Part shown: positions 25,055 to 33,435 of the stretch, piece by piece
Layout of the letters: every line of letters begins with the position of its first letter
Position numbering within the stretch: the first letter of the stretch is position 1
Assembly: GCF_022664455.2 (NCBI RefSeq)
Contig: NZ_JAKRKC020000001.1
Span: 3,601,001 to 3,665,000 of the forward strand
DNA: 64,000 nucleotides
Direction of reading: 5' to 3'
Source of the DNA: Actinomadura luzonensis
Lineage (GTDB): Bacteria > Actinomycetota > Actinomycetes > Streptosporangiales > Streptosporangiaceae
The notes under the pieces: model-generated
Seen by the model: the letters and a program-made list of their open reading frames with translations, nothing else
Databases searched by the model: none
What the model was told of the DNA's origin: nothing
Translations under genes and position numbers: made by a program

Positions 25055-25100
25055 TGTCAGCCGAACCTTGACAGACCGACGTGTCAAGGACAGGCTGACA
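25055..25100. promoter_or_regulatory. Nested symmetric dyad between zinc-finger and esterase genes
   Basis: The 46 bp read TGTCAGCC - 3 bases - CCTTGACA - 8 bases - TGTCAAGG - 3 bases - GGCTGACA. Outer and inner arms are both perfect 8-bp inverted repeats about the same centre, with equal 3-base gaps. It can also be read as two TGTCA-N9-TGACA sites. It starts 23 bp from the zinc-finger start and ends 30 bp before the esterase ATG, so it controls one or both. TTGACA appears on each strand and might serve as a -35 element. Confidence 0.85.
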
Positions 25101-25130
25101 GCCGATGATCCCCGACGAGAGGACAGGTCC

Positions 25131-26522
25131 ATGAGCCCCGACCTGCGACCCTGCGAGGACGGCGACGGCCGGCCCTTCGACGCCGGGCGCGCCGGCGACG
25201 TCCCGCACGGCTACGCCGAACGGGAGTGCCTGCTCACCGGCACCGCCGCCGCCTACCACGAGGACCCGGCCGAGCCGGGCGGCATCGGCGTGCGCGCCCG
25301 CGCCCCGTACGTCACCCGCATCCTCGTCCGCACGCCCGAGCAGCCCGAACGGTTCAACGGGACCGTCGTGGTGGAGTGGTTCAACGTCTCCGGCTTCATC
25401 GACGCGGGCGTGGAATGGCTCTACACCCACAGCGAGCTGGTGCGCGGCGGGTACGCCTGGGTCGGCGTCTCCGCGCAGTGCGCCGGCGTCACCGGCAGCG
25501 CGCTGCCGCCCGACGGACCGGCCCCGGGCGGGCTCAAGGCCGCCGACCCCGCCCGGTACGGCACTTTGCGCCACCCCGGCGACGACTACTCCTACGACAT
25601 CTTCTCCCAGGCCGGGCGGGCCGCCGCCGAGCTGTTCCCGGGGGCGCGCCTCCTCGCGGCCGGCGTGTCGCTGTCCGCCTACCGGCTCACCACGTACATC
25701 AACCACGTCGACCCGCTCGCCCAGGTCTACGACGGCTTCCTGACGCACAGCCGGATCGGCGCCGCCTCGCTGCTCGTCCTGCCCGACCCGCCCGTGATGG
25801 ACCCGCGGCCGATGCCGTTCCGGGGCGACCCGCGGGTCCCCGTCCTCGCGCTGCTCACCGAGACCGACGTCGTCACGCTGGACTACCTGGCCGCCCGGCA
25901 GCCGGACGGGCCACGCCTGCGCGTATGGGAGGTCGCGGGGGCGGCGCACGTCGACACCTACGTCGACGTCGCCGCCGGCCACGACATGAGCCGCGTCGAG
26001 CCCGCCCGCCTGGCCACCGCGCTCGCCCCCCGCAGGCGCGCCGCCGGCGCCGAGCTCGGCCACACCGTGAACGCCGCGCCGCAGCACCACTACGTCGCCA
26101 ACGCCGCCGTCCACCGGCTCGCCCGCTGGGTGCGCGACGGCACGCCCCCGCCGCACGCGCCGCGCCTGGACGTCCTCCCCGGGCCGCCGCCCGCGCTGCG
26201 CCGCGACGAGCTCGGCAACGCGCTCGGCGGCGTCCGCACGCCCTGGATGGACGTGCCCACCGCGGTGCTGACCGGGATCAGCCCCGACGACGGGCTGATC
26301 GAGCGGTTGTTCGGCGAGACCGTCCCCTTCGACGCCGCCACCCTGGCCCGGCTCCACCCGGGCGGCGCGGCCGACTACCTGGCGGCCTTCGGCGCGGCCA
26401 CCGACGCCGCGGTCGCCGAGGGCTTCCTGCTGGCGGCCGACAGCGCCGAGATCAAGGCTCTCGCGGCGGCCGCGTACCCGCCCGCCGAGATCCCAGCGGC
26501 GGCCTCCGGCACCACACCGTAA
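25131..26522 (+). CDS. Alpha/beta-hydrolase domain protein (Abhydrolase_10-like esterase)
   Basis: 463 residues. The order follows the alpha/beta-hydrolase domain family: TVVVEWFNVSGFIDAG, HSELVRGGYAWVGVSAQ, nucleophile elbow AAGVSLSAYRL (GxSxS), and the acid/base region with WEVAGAAHVD. There is no signal peptide, so it is cytoplasmic. AGAGGA lies before the ATG. The nested dyad upstream suggests tight control. The substrate is unknown; relatives are often annotated only by domain. Confidence 0.87.
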   Translation: MSPDLRPCEDGDGRPFDAGRAGDVPHGYAERECLLTGTAAAYHEDPAEPGGIGVRARAPYVTRILVRTPEQPERFNGTVVVEWFNVSGFIDAGVEWLYTHSELVRGGYAWVGVSAQCAGVTGSALPPDGPAPGGLKAADPARYGTLRHPGDDYSYDIFSQAGRAAAELFPGARLLAAGVSLSAYRLTTYINHVDPLAQVYDGFLTHSRIGAASLLVLPDPPVMDPRPMPFRGDPRVPVLALLTETDVVTLDYLAARQPDGPRLRVWEVAGAAHVDTYVDVAAGHDMSRVEPARLATALAPRRRAAGAELGHTVNAAPQHHYVANAAVHRLARWVRDGTPPPHAPRLDVLPGPPPALRRDELGNALGGVRTPWMDVPTAVLTGISPDDGLIERLFGETVPFDAATLARLHPGGAADYLAAFGAATDAAVAEGFLLAADSAEIKALAAAAYPPAEIPAAASGTTP

Positions 26523-26540
26523 GAGCGCCACCCACCTTCA

Positions 26541-26766
26541 GCCGCGCAGCTCCGCGCTTTTCTCTCGATAAGCGGCGAGGGCCGCTCGCACATGGCGCTT
26601 TATCGAGGGGCGGGCGAGGGCCGCCCGCGTCTGGCCGCCTTCTCGATAGGCGGGCGAGGGCCGCCCGTGCCTGGCCGCCTTCCCAATGGGCGGGCGAGGG
26701 CCGCTCGCACACGGCCACCTTCTCGATGAGCGGGCGAGGGCCGCTCGCGACCGCGCCTGCGACCTC
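26541..26766. repeat. Intergenic tandem array of 40-bp units
   Basis: The shared block CGGGCGAGGG recurs exactly every 40 bp at 26611, 26651, 26691 and 26731, with a 39-bp unit before and a degenerate partial before that. Each unit has GCGGGC/GCCCGC arms able to form a hairpin and a TTCTCGATA segment. It fills the first half of the 429-bp gap between the esterase and the SDR; the rest of that gap (26767-26951) shows nothing recognisable. The units are contiguous, with no unique spacers. Confidence 0.92.
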
Positions 26767-26951
26767 GGCCGGGCCGGCGGGCCGCCGGGCTCCCCGCATC
26801 CCACGAGCCGCCTTGCCCACCCCCTGCCGCACCCCGCAGGGGCGGCGGGCCTCCGCTCGCGCTCGGCGACGCCCGCAACGATCACACGGGCGGCCCGGCG
26901 AGGGCGTGGCCCGCAGCACGGACCGGGTGGCGGCCCCCGCACCAGGCGTGC

Positions 26952-27692
26952 TCAGGCGATGCCGCCGTTGGCGTACAGGACCTGGCCGTTGATCCAGCGC
27001 CCGCCGGGCCCGGCCAGGAACGCCACGCTCTCGGCGATGTCCTCGGGCGTGCCGAGCCGCTCCAGCGGCGCGGCGGCGGCGATGTGGCCGATCAGCTCCT
27101 CGCTCTTGCCGTCGAGGAAGAGCGGGGTGGCGGTCGGGCCGGGGGCGACGGCGTTCACGGTGATGTCGCGGCCCCGCAGCTCGCGGGCGAGGATCAGCGT
27201 CATGGCCTCGACGGCGCCCTTGGTGGCCGCGTACGCCGCGTAGGTCGGCTGCTGGAGCCGGATGACCGAGGTGGAGAAGTTGACCAGCGCGCCGCCGGCC
27301 CGCAGCCGCCGGGCGGCGAGCTGCGCGACGACGAAGGCGCCGCGGACGTTGACCCGGTGCATGCGGTCGAAGGCGTCGAGGTCCATCTCGGCGACCGGGG
27401 CGAGCAACATGATCCCGGCGGTGTTCACGACCACGTCGATCCCGCCGAAACGCCGCTCCGTCTCGTCGAACAGCGCCGTCATCGGGGCCTCGTCGGCGAC
27501 GTCGCCAGGGAGGGCCACGGCCGTGCCGCCGGCCCGCGTGATCGAGGCGACGACCTCCTCGGCGCGGCCGGCGCTGCCCGCGTAGTGCACGACGACGGCC
27601 ATGCCGTCGGCGGCCAGGCGGCGGGCCACGGCGCCGCCGATGCCGCCCGATCCGCCGGTCACGACGGCCACCCGCTGCGTGGTCTGCTCCAT
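26952..27692 (-). CDS. Short-chain dehydrogenase/reductase (FabG-like)
   Basis: 246 residues. Cofactor loop TGGSGGIG near 13-20, NTAGIM, catalytic serine in NFSTSV, YAATK as YxxxK, and the closing WINGQVLYANGG. The ATG at 27692 has GGGAAGGA upstream; the reading frame continues to 27935 but through the divergent promoter. It is divergent from a TetR gene, with TCGTACA-type sites between, and is that regulator's probable target. Confidence 0.93.
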   Translation of the reverse strand: MEQTTQRVAVVTGGSGGIGGAVARRLAADGMAVVVHYAGSAGRAEEVVASITRAGGTAVALPGDVADEAPMTALFDETERRFGGIDVVVNTAGIMLLAPVAEMDLDAFDRMHRVNVRGAFVVAQLAARRLRAGGALVNFSTSVIRLQQPTYAAYAATKGAVEAMTLILARELRGRDITVNAVAPGPTATPLFLDGKSEELIGHIAAAAPLERLGTPEDIAESVAFLAGPGGRWINGQVLYANGGIA

Positions 27693-27722
27693 GATGACAT
27701 CCTTCCCTATGATGTGAACAAG

Positions 27723-27755
27723 TCGTACATTATCATGAAGTGTACGAATCGTACA
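27723..27755. promoter_or_regulatory. TetR operator in SDR/TetR divergent promoter
   Basis: TGTACGAATCGTACA (27741-27755) is a perfect palindrome about one central base. A third half-site TCGTACA lies at 27723-27729, in inverted orientation to the next half-site with an 11-bp spacer. The palindrome is 16 bp upstream of the TetR ATG. Confidence 0.8.
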
Positions 27756-27771
27756 TATAAGTGGGGTGCTG

Positions 27772-28404
27772 ATGGAGCGGAGCGTGTCGCCGCTGAAGCC
27801 GGGGCGCGGCCGCCGGCGGGCCGAGGACGTGCGGCGGGCGGCCGTCGCCGCGGCCACCGAGCTGCTGTTCGAGGAGGGCATCAGGAACGTGACGTTCGAG
27901 AAGGTCGCGGCCCGCGCCGGGGTCAGCAAGGTCACCCTCTACAAGTGGTGGCCCTCCCCCGGCAGCCTCGCCTTCGAGGGCTACTTCGGCGCGCTGGAGG
28001 ACGTCCTCTCCTTCCCCGACACCGGCGACCTGCGGGCCGACCTCACCACGCAGCTCCACGCCTTCGTGGCCCTGCTGCAGCGGCGGGGCGGCGTGGTCGC
28101 CGAGATCATCGGGGCCGCGCAGAGCGACCCCGAGCTGGCTGCCGCCCTGTCGGCGCAGTACGTCAGGCCGCGCCGCGACCTCGCCGTGGACCGGCTGGCG
28201 GCCGCCAGGCGCGCCGGCCAGATCCGCCCGGACGTCGACCTGGAGACGATCGTCGACCAGCTCTGGGGAGCCTGCTACCACCGGCTGCTGATGCCGGCCG
28301 AGCCGCTGAGCACCGCCTTCACCGACCGGCTGCTGGACAACCTCCTCCGCGGGATCACCCCGGACGGCCCGCACCGCGACGAGCCGTCGGCCCCTACGGA
28401 CTGA
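27772..28404 (+). CDS. TetR-family transcriptional regulator
   Basis: 210 residues: HTH at about 20-65 (ATELLFEEGIRNVTFEKVAA then VSKVTLYKWWPSPGSLAF) and a C-terminal domain of the TetR_C type (AVDRLAAARRAGQIRPDVDL, LWGACYHRLLMP). GTGGGG lies five bases before the ATG at 27772. It is divergent from the SDR at 26952-27692. Its 3' end overlaps the end of the converging DUF4132 gene by 11 bp. Confidence 0.92.
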   Translation: MERSVSPLKPGRGRRRAEDVRRAAVAAATELLFEEGIRNVTFEKVAARAGVSKVTLYKWWPSPGSLAFEGYFGALEDVLSFPDTGDLRADLTTQLHAFVALLQRRGGVVAEIIGAAQSDPELAAALSAQYVRPRRDLAVDRLAAARRAGQIRPDVDLETIVDQLWGACYHRLLMPAEPLSTAFTDRLLDNLLRGITPDGPHRDEPSAPTD

Positions 28405-29679
28405 CGCGCCCGATCTGGCGGAGGACGCTCTCGTCGGTGATCTCGCTGTCGCGGGCCAGCAGGAGCGCCTTGCTGAGGATCAGCGCCAGCCGGCCGTCCT
28501 CCTCGAACGGCAGGAACAGCCGGGAGCCGCGCCTGGGAGCCTGGACGACGCAGAGGTGGACGTCGCCCGGCTCCATCAGCACGTTCGCGCTGCCCAGGTG
28601 GATCTTGTACGTGCGCAGGTCGCCGCGCACCACCAGGAACCGGTCGGTGAGGGTGAGCCGGTCGGCGACCGCGGTGCGCGGGATGAGCCGCGCCAGAGCG
28701 TCGCGGCGCACCTCGGCCGAGGGCGGCAGCGGGCCGGAGGATGCCTGCGTCCAGTAGGCGAGATCGTCGTCCTCGACGCGGTCCTGCCAGCCGGGATCGG
28801 CCGCGATCGAGGCGACGGCCACGAACAGGTCGACGTCCCGCATCGCCTCGCCGAACACCAGCGGCGGCACCTCGGCCAGGTCCGCCTGCGCGAAGCGGCG
28901 GCCCTGCCGCCGGTCGAAGCGGACCTGCCCGGTGGCGGCCAGCGTCGCCTCGCGGCCTCCGGGTGTGGCGTTGTCGTAACGGAACCGGACCCGCCAGGCG
29001 CCCTCGGCCAGCTCCTTGCGCGCCTCGGCGGCGTGGCCGCCGTCGAAGCCGCCGAGCCACGTCGTCTGCCACGCGCGCTCCTTGAGCAGCGCGAACAGGC
29101 GGGCGTGCGCGACGATGTGGCCGGCGAAACGGCTGGACCGGACGCGGGCCGCCGCCTCGGCGGGCGTGATCAGGTAGACCTCGCGGAAGGCCTGCTTGAA
29201 CGGCTGCCGCAACCGCCGCTCGGTCACCGTCCGCCGCCACGCGACGACCTCCGCCAGCCCGGCCCGCGCAGGATGCCACAGCCGCTGCCGGCCAACGCCT
29301 CGATGAGCGGTCTCAGGGGCTCCCAGAGCATCATCCGCCCCTCGTCGCCGAGGGCCGCGGCCGGCTTCAGCGCGAGCGCCAGCCAGTCCTCGTCGCCGTA
29401 GGCGAAGCCCCGCTCGGCGAGGACGGTGAACAGCGCGGCGAGCTCGACCGCCGGCCACCCGCCCGCGCCGGACAGCGCGAGGCGCAGCTCCTCCGTGTGC
29501 TCCTCGAACCCGGGCCGGGCCAGGCACACCGCGGCGGCCCGCCGGGCGTGGCCCCGCTCCCCCGGCAGGCGGTCCGTCAGGTGGTGACCGTCCTTCAGCG
29601 CGCGCGGGACCCACGCCGCTGTGGCGAGCGCGGCCTCGATCGCCGCCGTGACCTCGGTGTCCGCCAGTTGCCGACGCAT
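28394..29679 (-). pseudogene. DUF4132-domain gene broken by a frameshift
   Basis: Two overlapping frames complete each other. From 29679 one frame gives the N-terminal part (MRRQLADTEVTAAIEAALA to EPLRPLIEALAG). The other frame carries the DUF4132 core from RLWHPARAGLAEVVAWRR, then LRQPFKQAFREVYLITPAE, to the stop at 28394. The switch falls at about 29275-29295 and one missing base would explain it. Restored, the protein is about 430 residues, short for DUF4132 proteins. Either a decayed gene or a sequencing error. Its end overlaps the converging TetR gene by 11 bp. Confidence 0.75.
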
Positions 29680-29733
29680 GGCGGAAGCATGGCAGGCCGC
29701 ACCGACAGTCCCGGGACGGCTCCGCTGCGGAGG

Positions 29734-29762
29734 TTGACACGCCAGGCTAATGGCATTAGCTT
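29734..29762 (+). promoter_or_regulatory. Promoter with embedded operator of hydrolase-TetR operon
   Basis: TTGACA at 29734-29739 and TAGCTT at 29757-29762 are spaced 17 bp, a plausible -35/-10 pair. The perfect palindrome GCTAATGGCATTAGC (29746-29760) overlaps the spacer and most of the -10. A repressor bound there, presumably the TetR protein at the operon's end, would exclude RNA polymerase. Confidence 0.65.
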
Positions 29763-29795
29763 TCTGGCTATAGACATGAGCTTGGAGGCAGGGAC

Positions 29796-30635
29796 ATGAC
29801 CGAGTTTCTGAAGGTGGACGACGGGCAGCTCGCGTACGACGTGGCCGGGGAAGGGCCGCTGATCGTGCTGGCCCACGGCATCGGCAACGGCCGCAGCGCG
29901 TTCCGGCACCTGACGCCGTCGCTGGTCGAGGCCGGCTACCGGGTGGCCGCCCTGGACATGCGCGGACACGGCGAGTCGAGCCTCGGCTGGCCCTCCTACA
30001 CCCGCACCGGCGTGGCCACCGACCTCGCCGCGCTGATCCGGCACCTGGGCGGGCCGGCGGTCGTCGTGGGCCACTCGTTCGCCGGCGGGTCCGCGACCAT
30101 CGTGGCGGCCCGGCACCCCGAGCTGGTCAGCGCCGTCGTCGAAGTGGCCCCGTTCACCCGGGTGCAGAAGATCGACGTGGGCGGGCTGCTGCGCAACGCC
30201 CGGCACCGCAGGGGCATCATCCGGCTCATGGGCGCCGCGATGTTCAAGAGCATCGGCATGTGGATGAGCTACCTGGACGTGGCCTACCCGGGCGTCCGGC
30301 CCGCCGACCACGCCGAGCACCTCGCCGCGCTGGAGGCCGAGCTGCGCCGGCCGGGCCGGATGGACGTGGTCGGCAAGATGGGCCAGTCGGCGCCGGCCGA
30401 CGCCGGCGAGCACCTGGCCGGCGTCCGGCGTCCCACCCTGATCGTGATGGGCACGCACGACCCCGACTGGGCCGACCCCGAGACCGAGGCGAACGGCATC
30501 GTCGCGGCCATGGCGCCCGGCGTGGGCGGCGTCGCCATGATCGAGGGCGCCGGCCACTACCCCCACGCGCAGTACCCGGCCGAGGTCGCCAGGGTCGTCC
30601 TCGCCTTCCTGGGCGAGCAGGCCGTCAATGGGTAG
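29796..30635 (+). CDS. Alpha/beta hydrolase
   Basis: 279 residues, canonical fold: oxyanion HG in LAHGIGNGR, DMRGHGES, nucleophile elbow GHSFAGG, acid in MGTHDPDWADP and base in GAGHYPH. The ATG has GGAGGCAGGG upstream. The stop overlaps the downstream TetR start by 8 bp, so hydrolase and regulator are co-translated. Substrate unknown; the family includes esterases, lactonases and haloperoxidase-like enzymes. Confidence 0.92.
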   Translation: MTEFLKVDDGQLAYDVAGEGPLIVLAHGIGNGRSAFRHLTPSLVEAGYRVAALDMRGHGESSLGWPSYTRTGVATDLAALIRHLGGPAVVVGHSFAGGSATIVAARHPELVSAVVEVAPFTRVQKIDVGGLLRNARHRRGIIRLMGAAMFKSIGMWMSYLDVAYPGVRPADHAEHLAALEAELRRPGRMDVVGKMGQSAPADAGEHLAGVRRPTLIVMGTHDPDWADPETEANGIVAAMAPGVGGVAMIEGAGHYPHAQYPAEVARVVLAFLGEQAVNG

Positions 30636-31182
30636 GGCGGCGCTGTCCCGCGACGCGGTGGTGGACCTCGCCCTCGGGCTCGTCGACGAGGAGGGCGAGG
30701 CCGGGCTGACGCTCTCGGCGGTGGCCGGGCGCGCGGGCGTGGCCACCCCGTCCCTCTACAAGCACGTCCGCAACCTCGCCGAGCTGCGCGAGCTGCTCTC
30801 CGCCCGGATCATGAACGAGATCGCCGACGAGGTGGGCGCGGCGGTGCTCGGCCGGTCCGGCGACGAGGCGGTCCGGGCGCTGATGGAGGGCTGGCGCTCG
30901 TACGTTCTGCGGCACCCGCGCCGCTACTCGGCCATGCTGCAGACCCCGGACCCGGGGCTCGCGACGGCGGGGGCGCGGCTGGTCGGGATCATGCTGGCCG
31001 CGCTGCGGGCGTACGGGCTGGCGGACCCGGCGGCGATCCACGCGGCGCGGTGCCTGCGGGCGGCCATGCACGGGTTCTCGGTGCTGGAGGCCGGCGGCGC
31101 GTTCGGGCTGCCGGAGAAGCTGGACGACAGCTACGCCCTGCTGATCGGCATGGTGACCGCGGGCCTGAACGCGCCCCGGTGA
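30628..31182 (+). CDS. TetR-family regulator (TetR_C WHG type)
   Basis: 184 residues. HTH at about 8-52 (VDLALGLVDEEGEAGLTLSA, then VATPSLYKHVRNLAELRELL). The C-terminal domain has ALRAYGLADPAAIHAARCLR and the HGFSVLEAGGAFGL block, typical of the WHG subfamily. It is translated from an overlap with the hydrolase stop. It is probably the repressor of its own operon through the 29746-29760 palindrome. Confidence 0.9.
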   Translation: MGRAALSRDAVVDLALGLVDEEGEAGLTLSAVAGRAGVATPSLYKHVRNLAELRELLSARIMNEIADEVGAAVLGRSGDEAVRALMEGWRSYVLRHPRRYSAMLQTPDPGLATAGARLVGIMLAALRAYGLADPAAIHAARCLRAAMHGFSVLEAGGAFGLPEKLDDSYALLIGMVTAGLNAPR

Positions 31183-31199
31183 CGACGCCCCGGTGACGA
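31172..31199. repeat. 14-bp tandem duplication spanning a TetR stop codon
   Basis: Two perfect copies of CGCCCCGGTGACGA follow each other, and a third, diverged copy (CACCCCGCCCACGA) follows to 31213. The first copy contains the TGA stop of the TetR gene at 31180-31182. Confidence 0.92.
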
Positions 31200-31238
31200 C
31201 ACCCCGCCCACGAACGTCCGGACGGCGCGCCCGCGCGG

Positions 31239-32153
31239 TCAGGCGTCCGCGCGGCGGAGGCGTTCGGCGGCCTGTTCCCGCAGCGCCGCGCCCGAGACCG
31301 GCCGGTCACCGTGCGGCGCCTCGTAGCGGGCGTTGTGCGCCGCCGTCCACAGACTCGCCGCCCACGCGACCCGCAGCTCGGCGGCCGTGAACGCCCGCCC
31401 CCTGCCCTCCTGGTAGGCCGTCAGGAACGCCTCGCTGCTCTCGATCGGGGCCAGCGTGGGCTGCCCTGAGCTGGCGAACGCCCCGCTCGCCGCCCCGGCC
31501 AGCGCCGCCTCCGGCTGCCAGGCCAGGCTGTCCCAGTCGTGGACCGTCCACACCTGCCGGCCGTGCCACCGCAGGTTCTGCGCCTCGAAGTCGGCGTGGC
31601 CGAGCACGCACGGCAGCCCGGCGGCCAGCAGCCGGGCGCGGGCGCGCGCGGCCGTGTCCACGACGTGGGCGGGCACCGCGCGCTGATCCCGCTCGTCCAG
31701 GAACGCGATCGCCGGCCACAGCCCGGGGCCGGCGTGGTCCCAGCGCGCCCAGCGCGGGTTCGGCAGCGGCGGCGCGACCCGCACGCCGGCCAGGCCGTCC
31801 ATGAGCCGGGCGAACACCTCCGCGTACCGCGCCGCCACGTCCGGCGAGTCGCCGGGCAGCACGTCGCCGCCGGGCCGGAACTCCTCGGCGTGCACGGCCA
31901 GCGCGCCGACCGCGGTCGCGGGCGTGAGCGGCCGGGCGCACGGGAACCCCTGCTCGGCCAGGCGGGCCTGCGCCGCGACGCACGAGGCCGCCCTGCCGTC
32001 GTCCGGGCGGGTCTTGACCACCACGTCCGTGCCGCCGGCCAGCCGCAGCCCGAACACCGTCGAGATCTGATCCAGCCGGAACAGGACGCCGGCGGGCTCG
32101 CCGCCCAGCCGTTCGCGGCACCAGGCCGCCAGCCAGTCCGGCAGTTCGTTCAC
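31239..32153 (-). CDS. Aminoglycoside phosphotransferase-family kinase
   Basis: 304 residues. ATP site with DVVVKTRPDD; catalytic loop LGHADFEAQNLRWHG with Brenner-type HxDxxxxN; metal site VHDWDSL. The order and spacing match APH/choline-kinase folds. There is no indication of the substrate, which could be an antibiotic, a sugar or a homoserine-like compound. The GTG at 32153 is used; the frame is open further upstream, and a GTG six bases earlier is possible. Confidence 0.87.
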   Translation of the reverse strand: MNELPDWLAAWCRERLGGEPAGVLFRLDQISTVFGLRLAGGTDVVVKTRPDDGRAASCVAAQARLAEQGFPCARPLTPATAVGALAVHAEEFRPGGDVLPGDSPDVAARYAEVFARLMDGLAGVRVAPPLPNPRWARWDHAGPGLWPAIAFLDERDQRAVPAHVVDTAARARARLLAAGLPCVLGHADFEAQNLRWHGRQVWTVHDWDSLAWQPEAALAGAASGAFASSGQPTLAPIESSEAFLTAYQEGRGRAFTAAELRVAWAASLWTAAHNARYEAPHGDRPVSGAALREQAAERLRRADA

Positions 32154-32300
32154 TGCCACGGGATGAACTCTGCCAGGTGCGCCTGCGTTCTGTACCCGGC
32201 CGAGCAGCCGATAGGCGGGCCGAGGAAACTGTCCGGGATCGGTCAGCGGATCGCCTGCGTCACCGGCGGCGTCGGCCCCATCATCGAGCTTGCCGGGCCC

Positions 32301-32333
32301 GCCTCCCCGCCGCCTCCCCGCCGCCTCCCCGGC
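32301..32333. repeat. 11-bp tandem repeat, three copies
   Basis: GCCTCCCCGCC occurs twice in a row, followed by a third copy with one change. It lies in the 222-bp gap between the phosphotransferase and permease genes, 43 bp before the permease start. Confidence 0.85.
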
Positions 32334-32375
32334 CGCCGCCGCGGCGGACACCCGTGCAGGACAGGAGCGAACGCC

Positions 32376-33431
32376 TTGACCGTCCCCAGCCCGCCGCCCG
32401 CGCCGGCCGCGCACCACGGCCGCGCCGGCGTCCCTCCGGTGATCCTCGTCCCCACCCTGGTCGGGCTCGTGATCGGGACGTTGTTCGTGACGATCTTCCT
32501 GGCCGCCTTCCACACGCCCGAGCCGCACGACCTGCCGGTCGGCATCGTCGGCCCGGCCGGGCAGGTCGAGGGCGTCGAGCGGGCGCTCGCCGCGACCGCG
32601 CCGGGCACGATCGCGTTCACCGGCTACGCCTCGGCCGCCGCCGCCCGGGACGCCGTCGAGCACCGCCGCGTGTACGGCGCCTACGTCCTGCCCGGCCAGG
32701 GCACGGACGCCCGGCTGCTGTACGCGGGCGCGAACGGCCCCGCCGTCACGAGCACCCTCGAAGGCGTCTTCGGCGCCGTCACCGGCCCGGCCGCGCTGCG
32801 GACCCAGGACGTCGTCCCCACCTCCAGCGGCGACACCCGCGGCCTGTCGGTCTTCTACGCCGGGTTCGGCCTCGTCCTCGCGGGCTACCTGTTCGGCCTG
32901 ATCTCCTTCCAGATGGCGCCCCGGCTGCACCTGCGTGCCCGCCTGCTGAGCCTGGCCGCGTTCTCCGTCCTCGGGGGCGCGACGGCCGCGCTCATCGCCG
33001 GCCGCACCGGCTTCGGCGCGCTGCCCGGCGACCTCGCCGCCGTCATGGCGGTGACGATCCTGCTGGCGATGGCGGTCGGCTCGGCCACGTTGCTGCTCAT
33101 GCGCGTCGGCGGCCCGGCCGGGACCCTGCTGTCCTCGCTGGTCCTGCTCATCCTCGGCAACGCCACCAGCGGCGGCATCCTGCCGCCCGCGTACCTGCCG
33201 GGCTGGCTGCGTCCCCTGTCGGACGTGCTGCCGGTGGGGCTGGGGGTGCGGGCCCTGCAGGGCGTGTCCTACTTCGGCGGGGACGGGTACGCGCGCGGCC
33301 TCGTGCTGCTGGTCGTGTGGGCGGTCGCCGGCATCGCCGCCGTGCACGCCCTCGACGTCGCCGCCCGGCGTCGCGGCCGGGTGGGGGCGGGAAAAGGGCT
33401 GGCACGCCCGGCCCCCGCGGCCCCACACTGA
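32376..33431 (+). CDS. ABC-2 type membrane protein
   Basis: 351 residues. One membrane segment near 22-44 (PTLVGLVIGTLFVTIFLAAF), then a large outside domain of about 140 residues, then five helices from FYAGFGLVLAGYLFGLISF onward. The region around LPPAYLPGWLRPLSDVLPVGLGVRALQGV is the ABC2_membrane_3/YhgE-like signature. TTG start with AGGAG eight bases upstream. No ATPase is adjacent. It is followed 5 bp later by a LuxR gene on the same strand. Confidence 0.82.
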   Translation: MTVPSPPPAPAAHHGRAGVPPVILVPTLVGLVIGTLFVTIFLAAFHTPEPHDLPVGIVGPAGQVEGVERALAATAPGTIAFTGYASAAAARDAVEHRRVYGAYVLPGQGTDARLLYAGANGPAVTSTLEGVFGAVTGPAALRTQDVVPTSSGDTRGLSVFYAGFGLVLAGYLFGLISFQMAPRLHLRARLLSLAAFSVLGGATAALIAGRTGFGALPGDLAAVMAVTILLAMAVGSATLLLMRVGGPAGTLLSSLVLLILGNATSGGILPPAYLPGWLRPLSDVLPVGLGVRALQGVSYFGGDGYARGLVLLVVWAVAGIAAVHALDVAARRRGRVGAGKGLARPAPAAPH

Positions 33432-33435
33432 GACG

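Noticed and set aside
26541..26766. CRISPR array
   Set aside because: The 40-bp units are contiguous with no unique spacers, and no cas gene is in the window.
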